A stretch of 64,000 bases of DNA from Croceibacter atlanticus HTCC2559 (GCF_000196315.1 NC_014230.1:1818001-1882000), one strand, 5' to 3'. Numbered from the stretch's first letter, positions 47,237 to 56,376 are shown. A program made the numbers and translations. The notes: generated from the sequence alone by a model not told the origin.

Positions 47237-48397
47237 TTAATCGCCATCTGTATCTACAAAGTCTACATTAATATCTAAAGCTTGCAACATGTCTACTTTT
47301 AAAAGAATAACATTGCGTTGTAATTCATCAAAAGTTAACAGCATAACAGAATTATCTGATTCAATCTGCTGAGTGAAATCATCATTTAATAAATTTCCTT
47401 GTGTTCTTGAAGCTTCAAATTGATTAACAATTAGTGTACTTAGATCATCACCATTTTTTATGGTGTTTAAGAAATTTAAATAGCTTTTAAAGCTTTCGCC
47501 TTCTGTATTACTATTAAAATGCTTTCCTTCAAAGAAATTTTGAGTAGCTGTTAAAGATGCATTAAATAAAGCTTTAGATAAATCTTTTCTATAAAAACCT
47601 TCTACATTTTCTGGTAGAGTTTCATTTGAAAAATTACCTGCAGGAATACCAATTTTACCTGCACGTAAACCTTTTTCGTAATATAAAATATAATCGTTTG
47701 CAAGCTTATCTACAGATCCTGTTGAAGATGAGCTAGTGTTTGCTACAAACGTATCTCTAAAGTTAGTTTGCCAATCTGCTAATACGATATCTGTTAAAGT
47801 AGCTATAGTTTGAGATAGCTCATTTAAGTATTGTTTGTAATTATCTGCATTAGCATTTGTAGAGTAAAGTGCAATAATATCTGTATCTGTATTGGCTGCA
47901 CCGTAAATTAAATAATCTAAAGCAGGAAAACCTTGAGCATCTATAGTAGATGGTAAGGATAGGTCATAAGAACCAGAAGCAATAAAGTCTTCTATTTCTG
48001 TTGTATTTGTAGGATAAACATTTAATCTGTTTCTGTAGCGTTCTTCTTCGGCTTTGCCAATTTCGAACATAGATACATTTTGAAACGAAAGGTATGCTGT
48101 TTCCCAAGCAGCTCTTAAGTTTTCAAGATTAGCTTGATTTGGTGTTGTTGTAAAGGTTGTAGTTGCAGTAACCATTGCATCTGCATCTGCCTTAAAAGAA
48201 ATGTAACTAGGAATAATGATATTATCTGCCCAGTTTATGAGCATAGTTTCACGGTTAAAGTTGTCTTGGTTGTTTCCTCCAGTAGTTGTACCATCATCTG
48301 AACCGCTATCTGAAGAACAGCTAACTATAACTGCAATAGTTAACAGCGATAATACCCAGTTTAAACCTTTTGTCATTCTTGTGATTTCTATACTCAT
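47237..48397 (-). CDS. imelysin-family (EfeO/IrpA-like) lipoprotein
   Basis: A 386-residue protein with a lipoprotein signal ending at C27 (AVIVSCSSDSG) and a Thr/Gly/Asn linker. Two imelysin-type helical repeats follow, with GFPALDYLIYG (156-166) as the GxPALDYxxxG signature and a conserved ERYRNRLNVYP stretch. Imelysin proteins bind iron or haem-related ligands at the cell surface or periplasm. The start may be the second Met (48376). Neighbouring genes support an iron-uptake role. Confidence 0.9.
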   Translation of the reverse strand: MSIEITRMTKGLNWVLSLLTIAVIVSCSSDSGSDDGTTTGGNNQDNFNRETMLINWADNIIIPSYISFKADADAMVTATTTFTTTPNQANLENLRAAWETAYLSFQNVSMFEIGKAEEERYRNRLNVYPTNTTEIEDFIASGSYDLSLPSTIDAQGFPALDYLIYGAANTDTDIIALYSTNANADNYKQYLNELSQTIATLTDIVLADWQTNFRDTFVANTSSSSTGSVDKLANDYILYYEKGLRAGKIGIPAGNFSNETLPENVEGFYRKDLSKALFNASLTATQNFFEGKHFNSNTEGESFKSYLNFLNTIKNGDDLSTLIVNQFEASRTQGNLLNDDFTQQIESDNSVMLLTFDELQRNVILLKVDMLQALDINVDFVDTDGD

Positions 48398-48473
48398 TAG
48401 TTTGCAAATTTATTAAAAAAAGCAACCGATTGTTTTAAGCAACCGGTCGCTTACCAATTCAAAAAATTAACAC

Positions 48474-49703
48474 TTATTGTGCGCTTCCTGCTTGTGCTAC
48501 TGTAAAGCTAAACTTGCTTGCAATAGCTTCAGAAACTTCCTGTAAGCTTTCAGGAGTTATATTCCAAAGTCCGTTTTCACCATCGTCTAATAAATTAGCG
48601 ATAAGTGCTTGTACTTCTGCTCTTGTAAATAGTTGAGCATTTGTGCCTGGTTGTCTTGTAAATTGAAGGCTGTAAACAAATCCTATACCTTCAGATAAAT
48701 CGTGAAAAGCAGCTCCCATATCATTGTTAGTAATGGCTACACTACCTTGTTGCAAGTAGTAAACAGCTCTTATACCAATAACTTTAGAGATTTCTGTTCT
48801 TATAATTTCTGCTTGCGCATCTCTTACCTCATAATCTTTAGCTACAATTGCAGCTCTACCTAATTTAAAGGCATCAAAAATAGTTTGTGTAGTGCCTGCA
48901 AAGTCTGCATCTCCTTCTACACGGCCAACATATTTATTTAAAAATGAATCTGCATCACCAATAGTAGCTACAGGATTGTCTGCAGTTGCAGATGCACCAA
49001 ATAAGTATCCGTAAGCCTCATCCCATTTGTGCTCCATAGTGGTATAAGCACTTCCTTCTTCTGTTATATCATTATCATTAGTGTCTCTGTTGTCAGCTTC
49101 ATCTAAAACAGCAGTACTTAAGTAGTTGTTTAAGATTTGGTCTGTCATTAATGCACCAATTAAACCTTTAGCAAAGTATTGATTAAGCTCTATACCGCTT
49201 TCATTTACATAGCGTGTTGAAGTTCCGTCTGCAATCTGTCCTGCAACACCAGGTTGTGCAGCTGTGTTTTGATTAGGAAATACAATGTTCACTTGGTCTG
49301 CAATAAAACCATCAAAATCTGCTTTAATTTCTGCACTTTCTGTAGTGTTAGTGCTAAAGAAATCTCTACTTGCAGCAACTTTACTACGTACACTTTTGTT
49401 TGAAGCGTTTAAGTCTTCTGAAGAAAAATCGTTTGCGCCTTCTTCGTGAGCAAACATTGCATCGATTGAAGCTTCTGTAGCATTGTCAAAATCACTAAAT
49501 GAAGACACAATTTCTTCACTCATTAATATACGTGTAGTTTGGCCACTAAAACTTACGGTAGACACGCCACCTCTTGAAAAGCTATACGTTGAAGGAACAT
49601 TTATTTCTGAAGGCTGGTCTATTACATTAGAATCATCATCTGATGAACAGGATACAGTTGCTAAACTTGTTGCAACTAATGCAGATAACATAAGGTGTCT
49701 CAT
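48474..49703 (-). CDS. DUF4856-family lipoprotein
   Basis: A 409-residue protein with a lipoprotein signal ending at C19 (LATVSCSSDDDS) and a helical body: STYSFSRGGVSTVSFSGQT, AYTTMEHKWDEAYGYLFGA and AAFHDLSEGIGFVYSLQF. DUF4856 proteins are commonly encoded beside imelysin and TonB receptors in flavobacteria and resemble imelysin in overall helical style. It is probably a surface iron-binding component. It lies 76 bases upstream of the imelysin gene and has its own promoter box. Confidence 0.9.
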   Translation of the reverse strand: MRHLMLSALVATSLATVSCSSDDDSNVIDQPSEINVPSTYSFSRGGVSTVSFSGQTTRILMSEEIVSSFSDFDNATEASIDAMFAHEEGANDFSSEDLNASNKSVRSKVAASRDFFSTNTTESAEIKADFDGFIADQVNIVFPNQNTAAQPGVAGQIADGTSTRYVNESGIELNQYFAKGLIGALMTDQILNNYLSTAVLDEADNRDTNDNDITEEGSAYTTMEHKWDEAYGYLFGASATADNPVATIGDADSFLNKYVGRVEGDADFAGTTQTIFDAFKLGRAAIVAKDYEVRDAQAEIIRTEISKVIGIRAVYYLQQGSVAITNNDMGAAFHDLSEGIGFVYSLQFTRQPGTNAQLFTRAEVQALIANLLDDGENGLWNITPESLQEVSEAIASKFSFTVAQAGSAQ

Positions 49704-49763
49704 AATGGAGTCTTTGGTTGTGTTTATTTAGATTTATTATAAATAGATAATTATATCTGCGTG

Positions 49764-49771
49764 CAAATATA
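49764..49771 (-). promoter_or_regulatory. -7 element of the DUF4856/imelysin/HTTM/TonB operon
   Basis: The minus strand reads TATATTTG (TAnnTTTG), 61 bases before the DUF4856 start. Confidence 0.5.
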
Positions 49772-49776
49772 CTATC

Positions 49777-49789
49777 TAGATACAATCTA
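49777..49789. promoter_or_regulatory. candidate operator at the iron-operon promoter
   Basis: The perfect dyad TAGAT-ACA-ATCTA lies immediately upstream of the -7 box at 49764-49771, where a repressor would block RNA polymerase. Its relation to iron control is inferred from the operon content. Confidence 0.4.
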
Positions 49790-49860
49790 AACAAGGTTAT
49801 CTGTATTTATTCTAAATAAATTTAAAGTTTAACATTTAGTTAAACTTGGGGAAGTATGCT

Positions 49861-50337
49861 CTATTGTTTTGTAGTCTGTAATTGAGGTGTATATACTTGT
49901 CTTGCAAGTTTTGCCCAAGAGATTAGACTTTCTTTTTCTTCCTCGGTAATAGTGCCATGAACCCAAGTATAAGATTCCAAAGGCATTTCTCCTTCTTCAA
50001 CTTCTTCAATAAGTTCATCTAATTTATGGTCTTTACGTTTTGCGCTATATTCATTCCAGCCAGAAAAATTTAAATGTTCTTTACCTTCTTCTACGTGATC
50101 TGCTAAAAAGAAATTTGCAGGTGCAATTTGTGCATACCAAGGATAAACCGTTTGGTTACTATGACAATCATAACAATCCTTACGCATTATAGCTTTAATG
50201 TTTTCTGGCATATTTGTTTCTGCCTCAAAAGCAACAACGCTAGTGTAATTGTCTTGTATGTTTTTTTCGACAGGAATAAATTGAATAACAACAAGTGCTA
50301 CTAAAAGAATGATAAGGATAGTTTTTATAAACTTCAT
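49861..50337 (-). CDS. haem-binding-domain protein (membrane-anchored, CxxCH)
   Basis: A 158-residue protein. One N-terminal helix (about 4-21) acts as anchor or signal, and the haem-attachment motif CYDCHSN has C55, C58 and H59. VYPWYAQIAPANFFLADHVEEGKEHLNFSGW follows, the typical haem-binding domain pattern of Bacteroidota. It is probably periplasmic and carries a covalent c-type haem. It stands just upstream of the iron-acquisition operon and has a separate promoter. Confidence 0.9.
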   Translation of the reverse strand: MKFIKTILIILLVALVVIQFIPVEKNIQDNYTSVVAFEAETNMPENIKAIMRKDCYDCHSNQTVYPWYAQIAPANFFLADHVEEGKEHLNFSGWNEYSAKRKDHKLDELIEEVEEGEMPLESYTWVHGTITEEEKESLISWAKLARQVYTPQLQTTKQ

Positions 50338-50359
50338 AGTGTCTAGATATTATGTTGCA

Positions 50360-50367
50360 CAAAACTA
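50360..50367 (-). promoter_or_regulatory. -7 element of the haem-binding-domain gene
   Basis: The minus strand reads TAGTTTTG (TAnnTTTG), 23 bases before the start codon. Confidence 0.5.
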
Positions 50368-50376
50368 CAATTTATT

Positions 50377-50389
50377 TAGAATTATTCTA
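50377..50389. promoter_or_regulatory. candidate Fur-superfamily operator
   Basis: The perfect dyad TAGAAT-T-ATTCTA, flanked by further A/T (TTTAGAATTATTCTATTTA), lies just upstream of the -7 box at 50360-50367. The spacing and sequence recall the 7-1-7 boxes recognised by Fur-superfamily regulators (Fur, PerR, Irr). Which regulator would bind is not shown. Confidence 0.5.
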
Positions 50390-50441
50390 TTTAGCTTTTT
50401 GTAAAAATATTTTTCGATTTTAAAATTTAAGTTAAATAAAT

Positions 50442-50466
50442 AAAGCCGAGCATTATGCTCGGCTTT
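50442..50466 (-). terminator. terminator of lysA
   Basis: An 11-bp stem AAAGCCGAGCA (50442-50452) pairs with TGCTCGGCTTT (50456-50466), with loop TTA. It lies 10 bases after the lysA stop; on the minus strand it is followed by a T-rich stretch. Confidence 0.8.
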
Positions 50467-50476
50467 GTCTTTATAG

Positions 50477-51697
50477 TTAGGCTGTTACTGGTTCAAATTC
50501 CATAGGAACTTGGTGTTTCAGTAAATCGTCGAAGGTTTCACGTTCGCGTATTAAATGTGCCTTACCTTGGTACCAAAGTACTTCTGGTGGTCTAAATCTA
50601 GAGTTGTAATTACTAGCCATACTAAAGCAATAGGCTCCTGCATTACTAAATGCTAAAATGTCATTTTCTTTAATTTCGTTTATACGTCTGTTGTTTGCAA
50701 AAGTATCTGTTTCGCAGATATAGCCTACAACAGAATAAAAACGTTGTCTCCCGTTAGGGTTAGAAATGTTCATAATCTCATGTTGAGAACCGTAAAGCAT
50801 TGGTCTTATTAAGTGATTAAAACCAGAATCTATTTGAGCAAATACTGTAGATGTTGTTTGCTTTACAACATTTACTTTAGCTAAAAACTTACCAGCCTCG
50901 CTCACTAGAAATTTACCTGGCTCAAACGCTAAGGTTAGGTCTTTACCATATTCTTTGCAAAATTCTTTAAAGCGTGTAGAAAGCTTGTCTCCAAACTCTT
51001 CGATATTAGTTTCAATATCGCCTTCTTTATAAGGGACTTTAAATCCGCTACCAAAATCTATAAACTCTAAATCTTTAAAGTTTTTAGCCGTGTCGAATAA
51101 AATTTCAGAAGCATATAAGAAAACATCAATATCTAAAATATCGCTACCCGTATGCATATGCACACCATTTATATTCATTCTAGTAAGCTCTACAATTCTT
51201 AGTATATGCGGAATTTGGTGAATGCTTATTCCAAATTTACTATCTATATGTCCTACGGAAATGTTAGTGTTACCACCTGCCATTACGTGAGGGTTTATAC
51301 GAATACAAACAGGAATTTTAGGATGTTTAGTTCCAAACTGCTCTAAAACAGAAAGATTATCTATGTTTATTTGAACACCAAGTGCTGCAACTTCTTCTAT
51401 TTCCTCCATAGACACTCCATTTGGAGTGTATATAATTTTCTTAGGATCTACGCCAGCAGCTAAGCCTAATTTTACTTCTTGAATAGAAACGGTGTCTAGA
51501 CCTGCGCCCATACGCTTCATTAGTTGAAGTATTGCTAAATTAGATAATGCCTTAACTGCGTAGTTAATACGCACCTGTTTGACCTTTTTAAATGCACTGG
51601 TTAAGCGTTTGTACTGAGATTCAATTGTCTCAGCATTGTACACATATACGGGACTACCGTATGCCTCAGTAATGTTTAAAAGGTCTTGATTTTTCAT
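50477..51697 (-). CDS. lysA: diaminopimelate decarboxylase
   Basis: A 406-residue PLP enzyme of fold type III. The PLP lysine is K49 in INYAVKALSN. GLDTVSIQEVKLGLAAGV, HMHTGSDILD, IDFGSGFKVPY, AFEPGKFLVSEAGKFL and SNAGAYCFSMASNYNSR complete the barrel and dimer active site. It makes L-lysine from meso-diaminopimelate. It is monocistronic by position, with its own terminator. Confidence 0.95.
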   Translation of the reverse strand: MKNQDLLNITEAYGSPVYVYNAETIESQYKRLTSAFKKVKQVRINYAVKALSNLAILQLMKRMGAGLDTVSIQEVKLGLAAGVDPKKIIYTPNGVSMEEIEEVAALGVQINIDNLSVLEQFGTKHPKIPVCIRINPHVMAGGNTNISVGHIDSKFGISIHQIPHILRIVELTRMNINGVHMHTGSDILDIDVFLYASEILFDTAKNFKDLEFIDFGSGFKVPYKEGDIETNIEEFGDKLSTRFKEFCKEYGKDLTLAFEPGKFLVSEAGKFLAKVNVVKQTTSTVFAQIDSGFNHLIRPMLYGSQHEIMNISNPNGRQRFYSVVGYICETDTFANNRRINEIKENDILAFSNAGAYCFSMASNYNSRFRPPEVLWYQGKAHLIRERETFDDLLKHQVPMEFEPVTA

Positions 51698-51883
51698 TGT
51701 TAAATAATTGAAATTAAAATAAGGGCGTAAAATTAAACAACTCTTTGAGTATATCTCTTAAAGAAACTCTAATAAATACGCTTAACCTTAAAATTTTGTA
51801 TTATAAAATCTCCTAAATAACAAGCTTTCTCTTTTTTTGATAAACCTTTATAAGATAGATTAGGGTAATCGACTCCCTTTTTT

Positions 51884-51891
51884 TATTTTTG
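51884..51891 (+). promoter_or_regulatory. -7 element of sucC
   Basis: TATTTTTG (TAnnTTTG) lies 26 bases upstream of the sucC start codon. Confidence 0.55.
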
Positions 51892-51917
51892 CAATCTAAA
51901 ATTTTAGGACAACCACT

Positions 51918-53111
51918 ATGAACTTACACGAATATCAAGGAAAAGAAATATTAAGCAGTTTTGGCGTTGAGATACAACGCGGTATTGTGGCACAAACTCC
52001 ACAAGAAGCTGTTGAGGCAGCAAAGAAATTAACAGAGCAAACCGGAACAGGTTGGCACGTGATTAAAGCACAGGTTCACGCTGGTGGCCGTGGTAAAGGT
52101 GGCGGTGTTAAGTTGGCTAAAAACCTTCAAGAGGTAGAAAGCATTTCTAATGATATCATCGGGATGAATTTGGTAACTCCTCAAACTTCTAAAGAAGGTA
52201 AAAAGGTACACCAAGTATTAGTTGCAGAAGATGTTTACTATCCTGGCGATAGTGAACCAGAAGAATATTATATGGGTGTGCTTTTAAATAGAGCAACAGG
52301 TAAAAATATGGTAATGTATTCTACAGAAGGTGGAATGGATATTGAAACTGTAGCCGAAGAAACACCACACTTAATTTTTACAGAAGAGATAGATCCTGCA
52401 ACTGGACTACAAGGTTTTCAAGCTCGTAAAATAGCTTTTAACCTAGGTCTTAAAGGACAGGCATTTAAACAAATGACAAAGTTTGTTACTGCATTATACA
52501 AAGCATATATGGAATCTGATTCTTCTATGTTTGAAATTAATCCAGTTTTAAAAACTAGTGACGATAAAATTATTGCTGTTGATGCAAAAGTAACTTTAGA
52601 TGAGAATGCATTGTTCCGTCATAAAGATTATGCAGCAATGCGTGACATAAGAGAAGAAAATCCTACAGAAGTTGAAGCTAAAGAAGTTGGTCTTAACTAT
52701 GTAGATCTAGATGGTAATGTTGGCTGTATGGTTAACGGTGCTGGATTGGCAATGGCAACTATGGATTTAATTAAGCAAGCTGGTGGTTCTCCTGCTAACT
52801 TCCTAGATGTTGGAGGTACTGCAGATGCTGCTAGAGTAGAGGCTGCTTTTAGATTAATCTTAAAAGATCCAGAAGTAAAAGCTATCTTAATAAACATTTT
52901 TGGAGGTATTGTACGTTGTGACCGTGTGGCACAAGGTGTTGTAGATGCTTACAAAGCAATGGGAGATGCGGTAAAAGTACCAATCATTGTACGTTTACAA
53001 GGAACTAACGCAGACATAGCAAAAGAACTTATAGACAATAGTGGTTTACCAGTACAAAGTGCTATCGAGTTTAAAGAAGCTGCAGATAAAGTACAAGCTG
53101 TATTAGCATAG
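51918..53111 (+). CDS. sucC: succinate--CoA ligase (ADP-forming), beta subunit
   Basis: A 397-residue protein with an ATP-grasp domain (NLHEYQGKEILSSFGVEIQRG, VHAGGRGKGGGVKLA, EINPVLKTSDDKIIAVDAKV) and a CoA-ligase domain (FLDVGGTADAARVEAAF, NIFGGIVRCDRVAQGVV). With SucD it makes succinate and ATP in the TCA cycle. sucD is not adjacent; only a converging small gene follows. Confidence 0.97.
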   Translation: MNLHEYQGKEILSSFGVEIQRGIVAQTPQEAVEAAKKLTEQTGTGWHVIKAQVHAGGRGKGGGVKLAKNLQEVESISNDIIGMNLVTPQTSKEGKKVHQVLVAEDVYYPGDSEPEEYYMGVLLNRATGKNMVMYSTEGGMDIETVAEETPHLIFTEEIDPATGLQGFQARKIAFNLGLKGQAFKQMTKFVTALYKAYMESDSSMFEINPVLKTSDDKIIAVDAKVTLDENALFRHKDYAAMRDIREENPTEVEAKEVGLNYVDLDGNVGCMVNGAGLAMATMDLIKQAGGSPANFLDVGGTADAARVEAAFRLILKDPEVKAILINIFGGIVRCDRVAQGVVDAYKAMGDAVKVPIIVRLQGTNADIAKELIDNSGLPVQSAIEFKEAADKVQAVLA

Positions 53112-53138
53112 TACATTAAGCAACGTTTATAAAAAAAG

Positions 53139-53167
53139 CCCTTTCAGTAATTCTGAAAGGGTTTTTT
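53139..53167 (+). terminator. intrinsic terminator of sucC
   Basis: The stem CCCTTTCAG (53139-53147) pairs with CTGAAAGGG (53153-53161), with loop TAATT, followed by six T residues. Confidence 0.87.
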
Positions 53168-53172
53168 AATTT

Positions 53173-53394
53173 TTAAATATTTCTGAAAATTAAGAATGCT
53201 CCTGAGATAATAAGCAAAAGGATAATGGACCAAGAATTAATGATTGCTTTCCATTCACCTGCTGTATAATCTTCCATATTAAAAGATTTATTTCTGTAGG
53301 TTTTTATTATGATCCAAGCAATTGAAATTAATATTAGGAGTAATCCTTTATGAATAGGATAATCTAACCAAAAGTTTGTTAAATACTTATCCAT
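53173..53394 (-). CDS. small two-helix membrane protein, unknown function
   Basis: A 73-residue protein with hydrophobic helices at about 17-32 and 54-70 and a polar loop between (NKSFNMEDYTAGEWKAIIN). No family is recognised. Its ATG overlaps the TAA of the M28 peptidase gene (TAATG on the minus strand), which suggests translational coupling. Confidence 0.65.
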   Translation of the reverse strand: MDKYLTNFWLDYPIHKGLLLILISIAWIIIKTYRNKSFNMEDYTAGEWKAIINSWSIILLLIISGAFLIFRNI

Positions 53395-54869
53395 TAATTA
53401 CCATATAATTCCTTTGCTGCTTCTTCATACTTATCTCCTTTAGTCCAAGTTGGTGTTACAGGATCATTACCTATAAGTACGCCAGCCATTACATAAGCTC
53501 TAAAAAATTGTTCTAAATAATCATAATCTAAAGAATCTGCCTCATCACCTGGTCTGTGGTAATACTTTGTTACATCGCCATTAAATGCTGTAAATCCTAA
53601 AGAAAATGTTGGTGATGGAATACCTTTTTTTGCAAAGTGTACGTTATCGCTTCTGTCAAACAAACCTTGCTCTGGAGCAGGATCATCTACAGCTGTAATA
53701 CCAAATGTTTTAGCTGCATTTTTAATGTGCTGCTCTGCTGTTGTTCTAGGCAAACCAATAATAGTTGCTAAACTTTTATCATTGTAACCAGCATTATCAC
53801 TATTAAAGCAATATACCATTTGGTTTAGTGGCAGTATAGGGTTATCTACATAATATTGACTACCCAATAATCCTTTTTCTTCTCCTGTAAATAATATAAA
53901 TAATGCAGAACGCTTTGTAGGATGCTTAGCCAAATGTTCTGCCATACTTAAAACAGTTGTTGTGCCAACAGCATTATCTCTAGCACCGTTATAAATGGTG
54001 TCGCCTGTTTCGTCTGGAGTGCCGATACCGACGTGATCGTAATGAGCAGAATATATTATGTATTCATTTTTAAGTTGTGGGTCTGTACCTTCAACAATTC
54101 CCACAACATTTTGTGAAGTAACATTACTCAATAGCTTAGTGGAGGTTTTTAAAGTTACTTGTGATTTTTTATTTGTTGAAACTTCAGAAATTAAGTCAGC
54201 TCCTAAATCTTGAACCCAAATATATGTTAGTTCTTTACTGTCTTCTGAAGCATTGTTTTTTGCAACGCTTAATCGCGGTTCATTAAAGTTATGGTCTATA
54301 AAAGTCCACATGTTATCTTTAGCATCTAAAAATTCTATAATTGCTAAAGCACCATGTTTTTGAGCCAGTTCTTCTTTTTGGGATCGTAACCTAAAAGATG
54401 CTCTAGCGTCTTTAGTATCTTCGCTTCCAGCTTTTATTAGTAATACTTTTCCTTTGGTATCTTGTCCAGAATAGTCTTCTTCTAAACCATACCCCAAATA
54501 CATTGCATTGCCGCTAAAATCTACATTTGAAGATGATAGCGCTACAAGGTTTTTAATAGATACATCATTAAGTTTAAGCTCTAAAGTAGTTGGAGCAGAT
54601 TCTTTTTGAAGTTTTACTTCTTGATAAAAATCACCTGTTTCAGGATTAGGATTTACACCGTATGTTCGTAATTGATTAGCTAGATATGCTGCCGCAATTT
54701 TGTTTTCTGGTGTTCCTGTTTCACGACCTTTCAGTAAATCGTCTGCTAAAAAATAGATGTGTCCTTTAATGACATCTGAGGTTATTGTTGTTTCAATCTG
54801 TGTTTTTGTGTCTTGCGCAAAACAAGAGGTAATAAATAATACCGTAAGGCAATAGAGTAGTTGTTTCAT
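53394..54869 (-). CDS. M28-family zinc aminopeptidase with PA domain, exported
   Basis: A 491-residue protein. The signal is about 1-18 (LFITSCFAQD; C16 could make it a lipoprotein). The peptidase core contains YSAHYDHVGIG, NGARDNAVGTTTVL, FILFTGEEKGLLGSQYY, CFNSDNAGYNDKS and DRSDNVHFAKKGIPS, which hold the two-zinc ligands and the catalytic Glu. A PA-like insert lies at about 110-235. It is likely to trim peptides in the periplasm or outside. It is probably co-transcribed with the 73-residue membrane protein that follows. Confidence 0.92.
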   Translation of the reverse strand: MKQLLYCLTVLFITSCFAQDTKTQIETTITSDVIKGHIYFLADDLLKGRETGTPENKIAAAYLANQLRTYGVNPNPETGDFYQEVKLQKESAPTTLELKLNDVSIKNLVALSSSNVDFSGNAMYLGYGLEEDYSGQDTKGKVLLIKAGSEDTKDARASFRLRSQKEELAQKHGALAIIEFLDAKDNMWTFIDHNFNEPRLSVAKNNASEDSKELTYIWVQDLGADLISEVSTNKKSQVTLKTSTKLLSNVTSQNVVGIVEGTDPQLKNEYIIYSAHYDHVGIGTPDETGDTIYNGARDNAVGTTTVLSMAEHLAKHPTKRSALFILFTGEEKGLLGSQYYVDNPILPLNQMVYCFNSDNAGYNDKSLATIIGLPRTTAEQHIKNAAKTFGITAVDDPAPEQGLFDRSDNVHFAKKGIPSPTFSLGFTAFNGDVTKYYHRPGDEADSLDYDYLEQFFRAYVMAGVLIGNDPVTPTWTKGDKYEEAAKELYGN

Positions 54870-54931
54870 AACTTATAAGTAGGTTTTTAATTAGCTATGG
54901 AAAGATACAACTATTCTAAAAAGTTCAGAAA

Positions 54932-55603
54932 TTACAACAAATATGCTATGCCAATACCCAATATAATAGCTACAAGCTTGGTAGCATTAAATTTATGATT
55001 GTTGCCTGTCTCGAATAAAATGGTGGTAGAGACGTGTAAAAAGATTCCTATAACTAGAGCATTTATATAAACAGCAATTGTACTGAAATACGCAACCTTA
55101 GCTTGTAATAAACTGCCTAATGGTGTCATTAAAGCAAAAAGAATTAAAAACAATGTAATTCTAACTTTACTAAAATTGGCTTTTAATAAAAACGTACTTA
55201 AAATTATAGCAATCGGAATTTTGTGAATAACAACGCCATATAAAAGCGTATCGTGATCATGTAAAGGGAATCCTTCTAAAAGCGAGTGAATGCTCAAACT
55301 TATAAATAATACAAATGGGAAACTCTTATGATCTTCGTGATGATGAATATGGCCATGTTCTGCACCTTTAGATAAAAACTCTAAAAGAATTTGCAGTAAA
55401 ATACCTATCATAATAAACAAGCCAACCTGTTTATTGTCATGAGTATAAACTTCTGGAAAAAACTCAAAAACAGTTAAAGATAGGAGGTATGCGCCACTAA
55501 AAGCTAGTAATAGTTTAATGCTTGTTAGTTGTGAGCGTTTTAAGAAGTACGCAATCGCAAAGCCAATGCAAACCGCAAGAATAGGAAGTAAATAAACTAT
55601 CAT
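54932..55603 (-). CDS. ZIP-family metal transporter
   Basis: A 223-residue membrane protein with about eight helices. The metal-site motif is HSLLEGFPLHDHDTL in the fourth helix and VVIHKIPIAIILSTF in the fifth, and a His-rich loop (HGHIHHHEDHK) precedes the fourth helix. It is likely to import zinc or another divalent metal. Its start overlaps the methyltransferase stop by four bases. Confidence 0.9.
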   Translation of the reverse strand: MIVYLLPILAVCIGFAIAYFLKRSQLTSIKLLLAFSGAYLLSLTVFEFFPEVYTHDNKQVGLFIMIGILLQILLEFLSKGAEHGHIHHHEDHKSFPFVLFISLSIHSLLEGFPLHDHDTLLYGVVIHKIPIAIILSTFLLKANFSKVRITLFLILFALMTPLGSLLQAKVAYFSTIAVYINALVIGIFLHVSTTILFETGNNHKFNATKLVAIILGIGIAYLL

Positions 55604-56331
55604 TTAAAAACTAATATTAAGCGTTTAGAGGTTTCAAGATTAAAGTCATTAAGTTGATAATCACCAAACGTATTTATTAATGTTAATCCAGCTTTTTTAA
55701 AATATGTCTTAAAATCGTCTAAAGTAATGGCTTTTACTTTTTCTGTAAACTCAAACTGTTCATCATTATCTTTAAAAGAAATGTCTTTATAAATATGGTT
55801 GTTCTTTACATATCGCTTTATATGAAAATCTATACCCTTCATAGTTTTTACTTCTGTAGGCACCAAGTTTGAAATAACATTGGCAACATTCATAAAATCT
55901 ATAACAGCTACACCATCTTGTTTTAAATCTTCTTTTATAGCCTTAATAGTTCTTAAATTATCTTCATCATCTTCAAAATAACCAAAGCTTGTAAATAAAT
56001 TAAGAACAACATCATACGTGTTCTTAGTTGGCTTACACATGTCATGAACCTTAAACGTTAGGCTTTCATTTTCATATTGCTTTGCATGATTTATACTGTT
56101 TTTAGATAAATCGACACCTGTTACATTGTAGCCTAACGAGTTTAAAAAGACAGAATGGCGTCCTTTTCCGCAGGCTAAATCTAATATTTTAGCAGAATCT
56201 TTTGGTTTTAAATATGCCATTAAAGCTCTCATAAAAGCCTGAGCTTCATCATAACCACGATCTTTATAGAGTATGTGATAGTACGGCGTGTCAAACCACG
56301 ATGCGTACCAGTTTTGGGTAGGTAATGCCAT
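55600..56331 (-). CDS. class I SAM-dependent methyltransferase
   Basis: A 243-residue soluble enzyme. The SAM motif is ILDLACGKGRHSVFLNSLGY followed by VTGVDLSKNSI, then DVVLNLFTSFGYFEDDEDN. The substrate is unknown; similar proteins are annotated only as generic methyltransferases. It overlaps the ZIP gene start by four bases and is divergent from the THUMP methyltransferase gene 45 bases away. Confidence 0.88.
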   Translation of the reverse strand: MALPTQNWYASWFDTPYYHILYKDRGYDEAQAFMRALMAYLKPKDSAKILDLACGKGRHSVFLNSLGYNVTGVDLSKNSINHAKQYENESLTFKVHDMCKPTKNTYDVVLNLFTSFGYFEDDEDNLRTIKAIKEDLKQDGVAVIDFMNVANVISNLVPTEVKTMKGIDFHIKRYVKNNHIYKDISFKDNDEQFEFTEKVKAITLDDFKTYFKKAGLTLINTFGDYQLNDFNLETSKRLILVFK

Positions 56332-56348
56332 AGGCTGTAAAATTAATG

Positions 56349-56356
56349 TATTTTTG
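56349..56356 (+). promoter_or_regulatory. -7 element of the THUMP methyltransferase gene
   Basis: TATTTTTG (TAnnTTTG) lies 20 bases before the start codon at 56377. Confidence 0.5.
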
Positions 56357-56376
56357 CACGTAGATAGTCGAATTTT

